64,000 nt of DNA from NCBI RefSeq assembly GCF_000829465.1, contig NZ_JXAL01000014.1, positions 1-64,000 of the forward strand, in the 5' to 3' direction. The notes under the pieces were generated by a model. The model did no database searches. It worked only from the letters and a program-made list of their open reading frames with translations, and had not been told where the DNA came from. The DNA is from Cohnella kolymensis. GTDB taxonomy: Bacteria > Bacillota > Bacilli > Paenibacillales > Paenibacillaceae. Shown piece after piece: positions 41,032 through 48,962 of this stretch (within the stretch, counting starts at the first letter, position 1; each line of letters begins with the position of its first letter). The translations under genes and the position numbers were made by a program.

Positions 41032-41196
41032 TTATTTCGTACGCCGTGCTTTCACGACAAACCCGAGACCGATGTTCGCAACAGTCAGAATGCCGAATAA
41101 TAAGACCAACCATGCATTGTAACTTATGGAGACCGCCGTCGCGATCATTAACAGCACCGAACTAACGGCAAACATGAGGGACAATCTTTTACTCAA
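41032..41196 (-). CDS. 54-residue two-helix membrane protein
   Basis: A short frame convergent with trpS, encoding a basic N-terminus (LSKRLSL), two hydrophobic helices (MFAVSSVLLMIATAVSI and WLVLLFGILTVANIGLGFVV) and a basic tail (KARRTK). AGGAG lies 9 bases before the TTG at 41196; an in-frame ATG at 41205 abuts the RBS. Hydrophobic pattern and RBS support a real gene. Family unknown. Confidence 0.55.
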   Translation of the reverse strand: MSKRLSLMFAVSSVLLMIATAVSISYNAWLVLLFGILTVANIGLGFVVKARRTK

Positions 41197-41290
41197 CAGG
41201 GTCATCTCCTAAGCATATTTTTCTCAGCAACCCGCATACTAACGAGGCAAGCTTGCAAACCATTCATCAAAACGAAAGGAGAGTGTACTC

Positions 41291-41548
41291 ATGCCAGGAG
41301 GAGGCGGAGGCGGTTCAAGACGAGGCCGTCGTAACCGTGTTCTTGTTCCACAAGCAAGAGTGGGACTTGACAGCTTGAAAATGGAAGCCGCTCAAGCATT
41401 GGGCGTGCAAACGCCGGCTGATGGATACTATGGCTTTATAGCTGCTCGTGAGACAGGTGCTCTCGGTGGTTATATGGTCAAAAACATGATCGCTAGCGCT
41501 GAAGCGCAATTGTCGAGCCAACTGGGCGGCCAAATGAGCGGACGCTAA
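41291..41548 (+). CDS. Alpha/beta-type small acid-soluble spore protein
   Basis: An 85-residue DNA-binding protein that coats and protects spore DNA. The SASP core is present (LDSLKMEAAQALGV and ETGALGGYMVKNMIASAE). The start is unusual: MPGGGGGGSRRGRRNR, a poly-Gly and Arg-rich leader longer and more basic than in typical SASPs. RBS AAAGGAGAG. A perfect terminator follows. Monocistronic, probably expressed in the forespore. Confidence 0.9.
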   Translation: MPGGGGGGSRRGRRNRVLVPQARVGLDSLKMEAAQALGVQTPADGYYGFIAARETGALGGYMVKNMIASAEAQLSSQLGGQMSGR

Positions 41549-41570
41549 GGACTGCGATAGTCCGGCACCG

Positions 41571-41599
41571 AAAGCCCGAGGTTAACCTCGGGCTTTTAC
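41571..41599 (+). terminator. Terminator after the SASP gene
   Basis: AAAGCCCGAGG pairs with CCTCGGGCTTT around TTAA, a perfect stem with T-run. Confidence 0.92.
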
Positions 41600-41705
41600 A
41601 TTGTGCGCTTTGGCCTGCCAAACGTCAAGCGTACGCAGCAATCGTTCATCCGCTTTCAGGTATGAACGACTGTTGAAAAATTTATAAAAGGGCAGGGATA
41701 TTGCC

Positions 41706-42062
41706 ATGATCCTATTTTGCGAATATGTTATACCGGACGAGCATCGAGCCGCTTTTGAAGCTTGGATTCAAGACGACCCCTCCCGCTTCTCGGACGCTCA
41801 ATTGTTGGAGAACACCGCACAGCCGGGAGTTTATGTGGAAATATGGCCGATCAGGACGTTTGAAGATGGGGCCAGGAAAGAAAAAGAACGCCGCGAAGGG
41901 CGTTCCTGGACAGCTATGGAACAATGGGTGAAAGCGGCCGGGACGGCCTGCGTATTTGGACATTCCGGCCGGTTATTCATCCCGCGTAGGTCCGCCCCCG
42001 CCTGCGCCGAACGGAAGAGTATAAACAAGAGGCTCATCGAACGTTACATAATCAAGATTTAA
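41706..42062 (+). CDS. Unknown protein, probable 3' frameshift
   Basis: An unrecognised soluble protein, starting MILFCEYVIPDEHRAAFEAW. The first 80 residues look natural. The last part (from about 41950) reads SGRLFIPRRSAPAC and overlaps the convergent gerQ. In another frame the same DNA reads IWTFRPVIHPA and stops at 41990, before most of gerQ, which looks more natural. A one- or two-base indel near 41950 is suspected. The N-terminal pattern recalls small ferredoxin-like (ABM-type) proteins, but this is weak. Confidence 0.5.
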   Translation: MILFCEYVIPDEHRAAFEAWIQDDPSRFSDAQLLENTAQPGVYVEIWPIRTFEDGARKEKERREGRSWTAMEQWVKAAGTACVFGHSGRLFIPRRSAPACAERKSINKRLIERYIIKI

Positions 42063-42577
42063 CATAAGCAGCAAATATCGTCTGCCGGTAGTGGGGTCGC
42101 TGATAATAATGTGATCGCGTCCGGCGGCCTCCAGCATACCTTTAAAGATTTTGGCGTTCCACTCGCTGTTATTTTCGTATGTCATGTAAAAGGTGCCGAC
42201 CTTGCCTAAGTTCATACGAAGAATATTTTCAACATAGGACTCTTCACCGTTTGTAGACGGAAGAACCGAGCCGTCAGGCAGAATTTGGGCGCCGCTTGGG
42301 GCAGGCGGGGGCGCTGTAGTCGTCCCTCCGCCGACGGAGAATCCGCCGACACCCGGAAAGGATCCGCCGCCCGGGAATCCGCCGCCACCGCCGGGAAGGC
42401 CACCACCGCCGCCGGGGAATCCGCCGCCGCCCGGAAGCCCGCCCCGGGAAACCCACCGACACCCGGAAAGCCGCCGCCCGAAGGCGCGCCGCCGGGCATA
42501 CCGCCCGTTAAACCGCCGCTAGGCGAACCCGGTGTCTGCGTCTGCGGAGACATCGGCCAAGGCATTTGACTGTACAT
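41973..42577 (-). pseudogene. gerQ: Spore coat/germination protein GerQ, frameshifted
   Basis: Read across one missing base, this is GerQ: a Gly/Pro-rich N-terminal half (repeated GGGFPGG/GGLPGG) and the conserved C-terminal domain (EESYVENILRMNLGKV, FYMTYENNSEW, GRDHIIISDPTTG). GerQ is crosslinked in the coat and is needed for CwlJ to act in germination. The break lies in the run CCCCGGG at 42442-42448 within the Gly repeats; adding one base restores a 201-residue protein. It follows cwlJ in the same orientation, as in B. subtilis. GC-rich repeats make a sequencing error likely. Confidence 0.85.
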
Positions 42578-42642
42578 TGAGAGAATCCTCCTTTAATTTA
42601 TGATCGCACGGCCGCAGCAAGTTGCGAACGCCGACCGACTGA

Positions 42643-43065
42643 TCAGTAGACCGTCGGGCAATCCTGAGGGTCCGGCGCATAGAAGCAATGCGCTTTGTAC
42701 CTGCCTGTGTTCCGTTGATCGTACCAGGTGGCCGGGCACGCCCCTGCCGGCCGGAAAAACCACAATGAGTTCGAGGCCGGATGCTGACGCTCCCCGTTGA
42801 CAATCCTTCTCGCCAATCGAACGTCCTTCTGTCTTGCCCTTTGATAAAAATAAGGTTTCTGCACAGCTTCGAACCCGCCCGGTGACTGGTACACCATGTT
42901 TGGAATGGAGCGGATATTCTTGAAGTCAAGGCAATCTCCCCGAACGCGATTCACACCCACATTGCCCACCATGAGCATGCCTAACTCGCCTTCGCCCTCC
43001 GCTTCAGCCCGCATCAACCGAGCCAACATTTGCACGTGTTCATTGTTCGTTTTGATGACGGCCAT
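42643..43065 (-). CDS. cwlJ: Cell wall hydrolase CwlJ (SleB family)
   Basis: A 140-residue spore cortex-lytic enzyme of the Hydrolase_2 (SleB) family. It has LARLMRAEAEGEGELGMLMVG with the catalytic glutamate, and GGFEAVQKP and NGERQHPASNSLWFF. Like Bacillus CwlJ it has no signal peptide. The ATG at 43065 starts the conserved region with an AGGGTGG RBS; the frame from 43131 is longer without support. It lies 66 bases upstream of gerQ, whose product it requires in Bacillus. Confidence 0.92.
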   Translation of the reverse strand: MAVIKTNNEHVQMLARLMRAEAEGEGELGMLMVGNVGVNRVRGDCLDFKNIRSIPNMVYQSPGGFEAVQKPYFYQRARQKDVRLARRIVNGERQHPASNSLWFFRPAGACPATWYDQRNTGRYKAHCFYAPDPQDCPTVY

Positions 43066-43242
43066 CCGTTGCCACCCTTCTTTCATCAAGCTGCCTAAGC
43101 CCATGTCAAATGATTTGGGCGACTGTCGCAATACAGTTTATTTCGCCCATATGAATTGTGTGACTGGTTCCCTGCAGACATTTGGCATCGTCGCACCTTG
43201 TTCACAGGCGGTGGCGATTTGATGAACACCGAGGTGCGAACG

Positions 43243-43272
43243 TTGTCATTGCTTGAAGATTTAGGGTATCAT
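43243..43272 (+). promoter_or_regulatory. Probable promoter of ctaB
   Basis: TTGTCA and TATCAT with 18-base spacing, about 50 bases before the ctaB start. Confidence 0.5.
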
Positions 43273-43322
43273 TGAACCAATGTTTATTGTCGCCGTTTTG
43301 TTGGAATTAAAGGAGGTACTTC

Positions 43323-44183
43323 GTGCTTAAAGATCTTGTGGCCCTCACCAAGCCGCGCATCATCCGTCTGAATCTGTTTGCGGCTTTCGGCGGTTTTTGG
43401 GTTGCTGCCCAAGGGGCTGTCACTAACCATATTTGGCTTTTGATCTGGACGATGCTCGGCTCCGCACTGACTATGGCTTCCGCTTGCGTATTCAACAATT
43501 ATCTGGACCGGGACTTTGATACGAAAATGGCCCGTACCCGCAATCGCGCGCTCCCGCAAGGCCGCCTAACCCCGCAGGGTGTACTTATCTATGCTGTCAT
43601 TCTAGGAATCGCGGGACTAGCCATTTTATTCGGACTCGTTAATGCCCGGGTCGGCTGGCTCGGCCTGCTTGGAATGTTCGTGTATGTCGTTATCTATACG
43701 ATGTGGCTGAAACGCAGTTCCACCTGGAGCACTTCAATCGGAGGAGTTTCCGGCGCTATGCCTCCTGTCATCGGTTACTGTGCGATTAATGACATTGACG
43801 CCGGTGCATGGATACTGTTCGCTCTATTGTTCCTGTGGCAGCCGCCGCATTTTTGGTCGCTGGCCATCAGACGACGCGACGAATACCGTGACGCCGGATT
43901 TCCTCTATTACCGGTGGTCAAAGGGGTTGCCCGCACCAAATGGCAGATGCTTCCTTATATCCTGCTTCTCATTCCGGCGTCCATTTTGTTCTACACCTAC
44001 GGTTATGTAGGCAGATATTTTTTGATTTTATCACTTGGCATAGCCGTAGTTTGGCTCATTCATGCGGTGAGCGGATTGCGCGCTAAGGACGATGAGAAAT
44101 GGGCGAAAGCCGATTTTATGATTTCAATTAATTATCTGATGATCGTGTTTTTAGCGATGATACTGAATACGAACGGGGTGTAA
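43323..44183 (+). CDS. ctaB: Protohaem IX farnesyltransferase (haem O synthase)
   Basis: A 286-residue UbiA-family membrane prenyltransferase that converts haem B to haem O. It has the Mg-binding motif NNYLDRDFDTKMART (NxxxDxxxD) and about eight to nine membrane helices. GTG start with a perfect AAAGGAGG RBS. It is followed after 6 bases by a Sco gene, forming an oxidase-maturation operon; ctaA lies at 58.3 kb. Together they can supply haem A. Confidence 0.95.
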   Translation: MLKDLVALTKPRIIRLNLFAAFGGFWVAAQGAVTNHIWLLIWTMLGSALTMASACVFNNYLDRDFDTKMARTRNRALPQGRLTPQGVLIYAVILGIAGLAILFGLVNARVGWLGLLGMFVYVVIYTMWLKRSSTWSTSIGGVSGAMPPVIGYCAINDIDAGAWILFALLFLWQPPHFWSLAIRRRDEYRDAGFPLLPVVKGVARTKWQMLPYILLLIPASILFYTYGYVGRYFLILSLGIAVVWLIHAVSGLRAKDDEKWAKADFMISINYLMIVFLAMILNTNGV

Positions 44184-44189
44184 GGCAGT

Positions 44190-44843
44190 ATGGAACAGTC
44201 CGGGGATGAACAAATGCAGCCGAAGAAACACAATCTGCAGCGATACGCATTTCCTCTAATTGTACTCGCATTATGTGCAGGCATGGGCGCTTACTTGCTG
44301 CTAAGTCAGATGAAAAAGCCGGAGCTTCCTGTGTTGGCGCAGGGAACGGAGTTTTCTTATGCGGATATGAATGGGGAGACCGTCACCTTAAGCGGAACGA
44401 ACGGTAAAGTGCGTCTGCTGTATTTCTTTTTCGCCAACTGTCCCGATGTGTGTCCGCCTACGACATTCCTCATGTCGCAAGTGCAGGAGGAATTGAAGCA
44501 AGACGGTCTGTTCGGTGACAAGGTTCAATTTCTGTCCGTCACCATCGACCCTGATCATGATACGCCTGCGGTTCTGAAGGAGTACGCGCAGCGCTTTCAT
44601 GCCGACCGGCAAGGATGGAAATTTCTTTGGGGCGACGAGAAAGCGACGGCAGAGCTCGCCCGCAAGTATCTGACCGATGTAGGAAAAGACAAGGACGGCA
44701 ATTATTGGCATATGAATCTCATCATTCTGCTCGATGAGGATGGACAGATCCGCGATTTGATTTCAGCCCAAAATTACATCGAGCCGGGACCGAAACAGTT
44801 GAAGCCAAGCGCCATGGCGGACAAAATCAAAAGTCTGCTGTAG
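44190..44843 (+). CDS. SCO1/SenC copper chaperone
   Basis: A 217-residue membrane-anchored thioredoxin-fold protein that loads copper into CuA sites. It has an N-terminal helix (about 20-37), the metal motif CPDVCPP (C-x3-C) and the third ligand histidine in YWHMNLI. It probably serves the ba3 oxidase subunit II and possibly the CuA lipoprotein encoded near 8.9 kb. It is co-transcribed with ctaB and followed by a terminator. Confidence 0.94.
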   Translation: MEQSGDEQMQPKKHNLQRYAFPLIVLALCAGMGAYLLLSQMKKPELPVLAQGTEFSYADMNGETVTLSGTNGKVRLLYFFFANCPDVCPPTTFLMSQVQEELKQDGLFGDKVQFLSVTIDPDHDTPAVLKEYAQRFHADRQGWKFLWGDEKATAELARKYLTDVGKDKDGNYWHMNLIILLDEDGQIRDLISAQNYIEPGPKQLKPSAMADKIKSLL

Positions 44844-44851
44844 GGAAGGCC

Positions 44852-44877
44852 AAGCGCACATGTTGTGCGCTTTTTTT
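44852..44877 (+). terminator. Terminator after sco
   Basis: AAGCGCAC pairs with GTGCGCTT around a short loop, followed by a T7 run. Confidence 0.88.
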
Positions 44878-44894
44878 GTTGTCTTAAAGCCACG

Positions 44895-45082
44895 TTGAAA
44901 CGCCCATTTTGTCCGTATCGACTTCCCATTTGCTTGTCTCACAGCCGTTTGCGGACGTTTTGGGCGTATCATCAGTTATTTCTCTCGCTGAACGTTGAAA
45001 ATGCCTGCTGTTACGCCCAAATTGTCCTTATGTCAACGAGCGCCAGGCGAAAAACTCAGCTGTTGCGGACGTTTTGGGCTTA
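44895..45082. repeat. Duplicated imperfect inverted repeat
   Basis: ACGCCCATTTTGTCC (about 44900) faces GCGGACGTTTTGGGCGT (about 44950), and the pattern recurs with ACGCCCAAATTGTCC (about 45014) facing GCGGACGTTTTGGGC (about 45064). The two units are spaced about 114 bases apart, with diverged middles and GTTGAAA/GTTGCGG similarity. There is no coding sequence here. Function unknown. Confidence 0.6.
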
Positions 45083-45107
45083 ACCGTATCAATTATCGCA
45101 ATATAAT

Positions 45108-45467
45108 TCACTGCATTTCCCAGACGGATTGCGGCGGGGGGTAAAGGATGAACTCTTCAAGTCCGGCTTTCTCCAGCTGTTGGATAAGGTACTCCTCCGG
45201 AGTACCTTCGACGCCTTTATACCCTTTTCGGGTGTAAATATGATCCGCGTCGGGGAACACATCCCGAAGCATGCCTCTGATGCGGCTGCCGGAAGAATCG
45301 TGATCGGTGAATAAATAGACGTGCCGCTCACCTATTTCTTTTCTTAGCGACTCGATGCGTTTCGAATTCAGGGTGCCGAACGTGCAGTAAATGGGGACGT
45401 CCGACGACAGGACACGGGCGAGGCGGCTTTTGTCATTTTTTCCTTCGACGATGATTGCAACATCCAT
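45108..45467 (-). CDS. Small toprim-domain protein (YusF-like)
   Basis: A 119-residue protein consisting of a toprim domain: IIVEGKNDKSRL (conserved Glu) and YLFTDHDSSGSRIRG (DxD-type motif). Such small toprim proteins (Bacillus YusF, relatives of RNase M5) are predicted to act on nucleic acids. The start follows GGGGGAG. The target is unknown. Confidence 0.82.
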   Translation of the reverse strand: MDVAIIVEGKNDKSRLARVLSSDVPIYCTFGTLNSKRIESLRKEIGERHVYLFTDHDSSGSRIRGMLRDVFPDADHIYTRKGYKGVEGTPEEYLIQQLEKAGLEEFILYPPPQSVWEMQ

Positions 45468-45621
45468 GAGAGCTCCCCCGTTTCAACAGTGAAGTGATTA
45501 CTATTGTACCACGGCTGCAGAATTTCCCTCACGCTTGTCCGGCGTGCGGCCGCTCCCGTTCCAACAAAAAGAGACCGCAGCTAACACGGCCCTCTCGGAA
45601 GCGCACCATATGGGATTCGCG

Positions 45622-45708
45622 TCACCAGGCGCGCAATATGATGACCAACAAAATGAACAAAACGAGAATCAAGGTCGCGGTAGCTGCGAACCCGAAATGA
45701 TGGGACAT
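45622..45708 (-). CDS. YjcZ-like 28-residue hydrophobic sporulation peptide
   Basis: A 28-residue frame beginning MSHHFGFAATATLILVLFILLVII and ending RAW. It matches the YjcZ/small sporulation-protein pattern of a Gly/Phe-containing start followed by an LVLFILLVI helix. GGGGTGAACGGAAC lies upstream as a possible RBS. It sits in the otherwise gene-free 395-base gap between the toprim and MFS genes. Confidence 0.6.
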   Translation of the reverse strand: MSHHFGFAATATLILVLFILLVIILRAW

Positions 45709-45862
45709 GTTCCGTTCACCCCGCTTTTGCAGCCGCAGATTTTGCCTTTCACCGTCACCATTTCAGGCTTAGGCTACAGTGCATCATATGTTCTTTATCG
45801 GCGGTTGAAGTGTGCGGGTACCCATATGAACCAGAAACTCACAATGCGGCATCACCGGAGAA

Positions 45863-47086
45863 TTAATGGCCGGATGCGCGCGGTGTCGAGGCGCTGCCGT
45901 ACCAATTCGCGCGATACGTAGGACGGGGAAACAGGAAGATGAGGGAAATCATCAACGCGACAAAGGACAAGAAGTACGGGGAGAAATAATCCCTGGCCGC
46001 ACCGGCCGCAACGGGACCGATGAACGAGCCGATCGACAGCGAAATGGAGAGTATGGAAAAGGTCCGGCCGTATCTTGAGGGTCCGCTTAACTGCAGCAGC
46101 AGAGACGACATAGCCGGGAAGATCACTCCTTTCGCCATCCCGATTATAAACAGCAGCAAGAACAACGGGATCGGCCAATTCGAGGCCAGCCCGTAGTAAG
46201 CCGCCGCTAAAAGCATGACACCGGACACCGTCCGGCTGTAGGGCAGATAGCGGTTAAGAAACAGCAGGCCCAGCGTGGCGAGCGCGCCTAAGCTGACAAC
46301 AGAAAATAACAAGCCCGTTGTCATGAGCTCGGCGCTCTCATTCCCCCGCAGCGGCAGTTCAAATGACAAAATGCCCTGTGCGCAGGCAAGCCCGAGCGGG
46401 AGTGAAAATACGTACCAAGGAAAGGCGTTTGCCGTTTCACTGCCCGTCGGCGCGGCCGCGCTTTCCGGCATTGGACTTTCCCCGGCGGAGTTTCTATCTG
46501 AACTGTTGTCGGCTAAGCTTTGGGTACCGTCATTCGCTGCGGCAGGTTCGCGAACAAACCATATGGATGTGATTCCCGTTACTAACAAGATCCAGCCCAA
46601 GATTGCGAACGAGCGGCTGAACCCGATCGTGGCCGCAAGCCAGGCGCCCGCCGCCGGTGACACAACGGATGCAATCGTATGGACCAGTCCATTGCCGGCC
46701 ATAAGCTTCCCTTGTTGAAAATGATCACGGGCCAGCCTTGCCAGCAGTGACATACAAGCGGGGGATAAGAACGCCAGCACAAAGCCGCTGATCGAACGGA
46801 TATAGAGAAGCTGCCAGGGGTCGGTCACCTGCGATTGAAAAAGCAGCAGCAAGCCCGCACCGGTTAAGCTTCCGGCTATAAACAGCTTGCTGCCGAAGCG
46901 GTCCACACCGTACCCGGCTATCAAATTCCCGGGTAGATGCGTAAGAGAATACATTCCCATTACAAGTCCTATAAATGAGGGAGCCGCGCCTAAAGACACG
47001 GCAAACGGGGTGAGCATCGGATATTGCGCATGCAGGTCAAAAAACGCCACGAACAGAAACAGATACAGCCAGACGGCGGTTTTCAT
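45863..47086 (-). CDS. MFS transporter
   Basis: A 407-residue major facilitator superfamily permease with about 12 membrane helices in two halves separated by a hydrophilic loop (about residues 185-220, rich in Ala, Ser and Asn). The GYGVDRFGSKLFIAGSLTGAG segment fits the loop 2-3 signature. Substrate unknown; efflux is common in this type. Transcribed leftward, divergent from the next operon. Confidence 0.85.
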   Translation of the reverse strand: MKTAVWLYLFLFVAFFDLHAQYPMLTPFAVSLGAAPSFIGLVMGMYSLTHLPGNLIAGYGVDRFGSKLFIAGSLTGAGLLLLFQSQVTDPWQLLYIRSISGFVLAFLSPACMSLLARLARDHFQQGKLMAGNGLVHTIASVVSPAAGAWLAATIGFSRSFAILGWILLVTGITSIWFVREPAAANDGTQSLADNSSDRNSAGESPMPESAAAPTGSETANAFPWYVFSLPLGLACAQGILSFELPLRGNESAELMTTGLLFSVVSLGALATLGLLFLNRYLPYSRTVSGVMLLAAAYYGLASNWPIPLFLLLFIIGMAKGVIFPAMSSLLLQLSGPSRYGRTFSILSISLSIGSFIGPVAAGAARDYFSPYFLSFVALMISLIFLFPRPTYRANWYGSASTPRASGH

Positions 47087-47181
47087 CAGCTATAAGCCTC
47101 CCTTGTACGGGGAATCACCCCTTGTCCGCAACCGCGGCCTATCCTACTTGTACGTTCCGAAAGTGTCGGTTATGCCGATCG

Positions 47182-47211
47182 TTTACGGGGTGTCGTTTTG
47201 TGCGGTATAAT
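47182..47211 (+). promoter_or_regulatory. Promoter of the 47.3-48.9 kb operon
   Basis: TTTACG and TATAAT with 18-base spacing, about 45 bases before the first gene. Confidence 0.55.
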
Positions 47212-47256
47212 GAAAAGGATGCAAATCAATGCAATTCTCTCAGTGGAGGAGATAGA

Positions 47257-47712
47257 ATGAGTTTTAACTCCGAGGCATGGATTCAGTTTTTGCAAGACCG
47301 TTGGCTGATCGTCGCGGTTGCAATTGTGGCGATTTTCGTCATCATGAACCTGGTCAAAACGGTGCTCAAGTGGGTGCTTGTCATTGCGATCATCATCGGG
47401 ATCGTAGCATACGCCGGTTACAGTATAGATGATATTCAAGCATTAGGTACGAAAGTTTCCGAGGTTTCGGATGCGGCGGCTCAAGAAGCCAAAGATCAAG
47501 CCATCAAAGCGATGGCGGGAGAAGCGAGCCAGGCCGTTTATGTAAATAACCCCGATGGATCCTATTCCATCACGACAACCAATCTGGCATTAACGGGTAT
47601 ACCTAATTCAGGGGAAGTAACAGTCAAGTTCCGGGGGATCTCACTCGGTACTTGGGATATGGAAGGCGCAGTCCGTGATTTTGTCTTGCAAGCACGGGCT
47701 TCGAAGAAATAA
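47257..47712 (+). CDS. Unknown membrane protein preceding the transglutaminase
   Basis: A 151-residue protein with a strongly hydrophobic stretch (about 14-50, probably two helices) and a soluble C-terminal domain of about 100 residues with a heptad-like Ala-rich part (VSEVSDAAAQEAKDQAIKAMAGEASQAV). I recognise no family. The ATG at 47257 has GGAGGAG upstream. It abuts the next gene with no gap (stop 47712, start 47713), implying tight coupling and shared function. Confidence 0.75.
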   Translation: MSFNSEAWIQFLQDRWLIVAVAIVAIFVIMNLVKTVLKWVLVIAIIIGIVAYAGYSIDDIQALGTKVSEVSDAAAQEAKDQAIKAMAGEASQAVYVNNPDGSYSITTTNLALTGIPNSGEVTVKFRGISLGTWDMEGAVRDFVLQARASKK

Positions 47713-48852
47713 ATGGACATGGGCATTTTATTGCCGTTTATAGACTCTAACCTGGTTACCTGGATTTTATTGGTTGTTGTCATCGTCTCACTGTATCAGG
47801 GGATACGCAGAGGAGCTTCCGGTTCTGCCAAACAGCTGCTCTATTTTTTGATAAGCGCGCTGCTGGCCGTCGCGGGCATTGTTGTGTCCGCATGGGCGGC
47901 ATCGGCACTCTCACCTCATTTGCAGCAATGGCTGATGGAGAGACATATGGAGAGGCCGGCCGCGGATGCAAATTTCTTCGTGCAATTCGGGTACACGGCA
48001 GTTTCGGGGCTCCGTGATTTGCCGCTTTTCCGGTTTGCAGCATTGTTTCTTGTCGTCTACACGGTCATGCGACTGATCACTGGCTTCATCTTCGGAGCGC
48101 TGGCGACGGTTGTTTCATTACCGTTTGCGCTATTCCCGTCCGGCGGAGCCGCCAGCCGTTCTGTAGGCGGCGTGATCGGGCTTGCTTTGGGAGCCGGCCG
48201 GGCGTTATTGTTCACGGCTGTGCTGTTTGCCTACTGCGCTCTACTTCCTCAAGGTCCGATGACGGACTACATCCAGCATTCAAGCTTATATCGCGAAGCA
48301 TCCGCCCAAATTATTCGTCCGGCAGCGGGAACTCTGCTCGAAGAGAAGCTTCCCGTATTCGCGGAAGCGATGACCGCCGAGCTGGAGCAGCTTTGGCAGC
48401 GCCGTTACGACGTCATTGACGCCGAGCTGCCTCAAGATATCGTGGCTGCAGCGGTCAAGGTGACGGAAGGCAAGACCGGCGACGAGGCTAAGGCTCGCGC
48501 TCTGTATGAATGGGTGGGCAGCCGGGTCGCATATGATTGGGATAAGGTCAAGGCATATGAGGAACGCGGCGAATGGCGGGAGCAGAACCCGCAGCAGACC
48601 TTTGCGACGCGTAAAGGGGTATGCATCGATTATGCCCGGTTATACGCCGCCATGGCGCGCGCAGTCGATCTGGACGTAAAGGTCGTAACCGGTTTAGGTT
48701 ATGACGGCCGGGGAGGCTACGGGCCGCATGCCTGGAACGAAGTGTATCTGACCGAGCACAAACGGTGGGTGCCTTTGGATCCTACCTGGGCCCAAGCCGG
48801 GGATTGGTTCGATCCCGACGGCTTTTCCAATACGCATATTCGGCAATCTTAA
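47713..48852 (+). CDS. Membrane protein with CvpA-like region and transglutaminase domain
   Basis: A 379-residue protein. The first about 185 residues have four hydrophobic helices and resemble CvpA-type proteins (ILLVVVIVSLYQGIRRG). The C-terminal region is a transglutaminase-like thiol domain with the triad Cys in RKGVCIDYARLYAAM, His in GPHAWNEVYL and Asp in WVPLDPTWA. The catalytic domain probably lies outside the membrane. Substrate unknown; peptidase or crosslinking activity are both possible. Coupled to the upstream membrane protein gene. Confidence 0.82.
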   Translation: MDMGILLPFIDSNLVTWILLVVVIVSLYQGIRRGASGSAKQLLYFLISALLAVAGIVVSAWAASALSPHLQQWLMERHMERPAADANFFVQFGYTAVSGLRDLPLFRFAALFLVVYTVMRLITGFIFGALATVVSLPFALFPSGGAASRSVGGVIGLALGAGRALLFTAVLFAYCALLPQGPMTDYIQHSSLYREASAQIIRPAAGTLLEEKLPVFAEAMTAELEQLWQRRYDVIDAELPQDIVAAAVKVTEGKTGDEAKARALYEWVGSRVAYDWDKVKAYEERGEWREQNPQQTFATRKGVCIDYARLYAAMARAVDLDVKVVTGLGYDGRGGYGPHAWNEVYLTEHKRWVPLDPTWAQAGDWFDPDGFSNTHIRQS

Positions 48853-48962
48853 CTGTGGGTAACTAATTTGAAGACGGTCTTTGTGCATCGCTCCAAGATG
48901 CCGCATATCGCAACGCAGGCGCTCGTATCATTTGCGACATAAAGGCTAGGAGGTTTATTCGA

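Noticed and set aside
45535-45921. A 128-residue plus-strand frame between the toprim and MFS genes
   Set aside because: Low-complexity composition and no RBS; the YjcZ-like peptide on the opposite strand explains part of it better.
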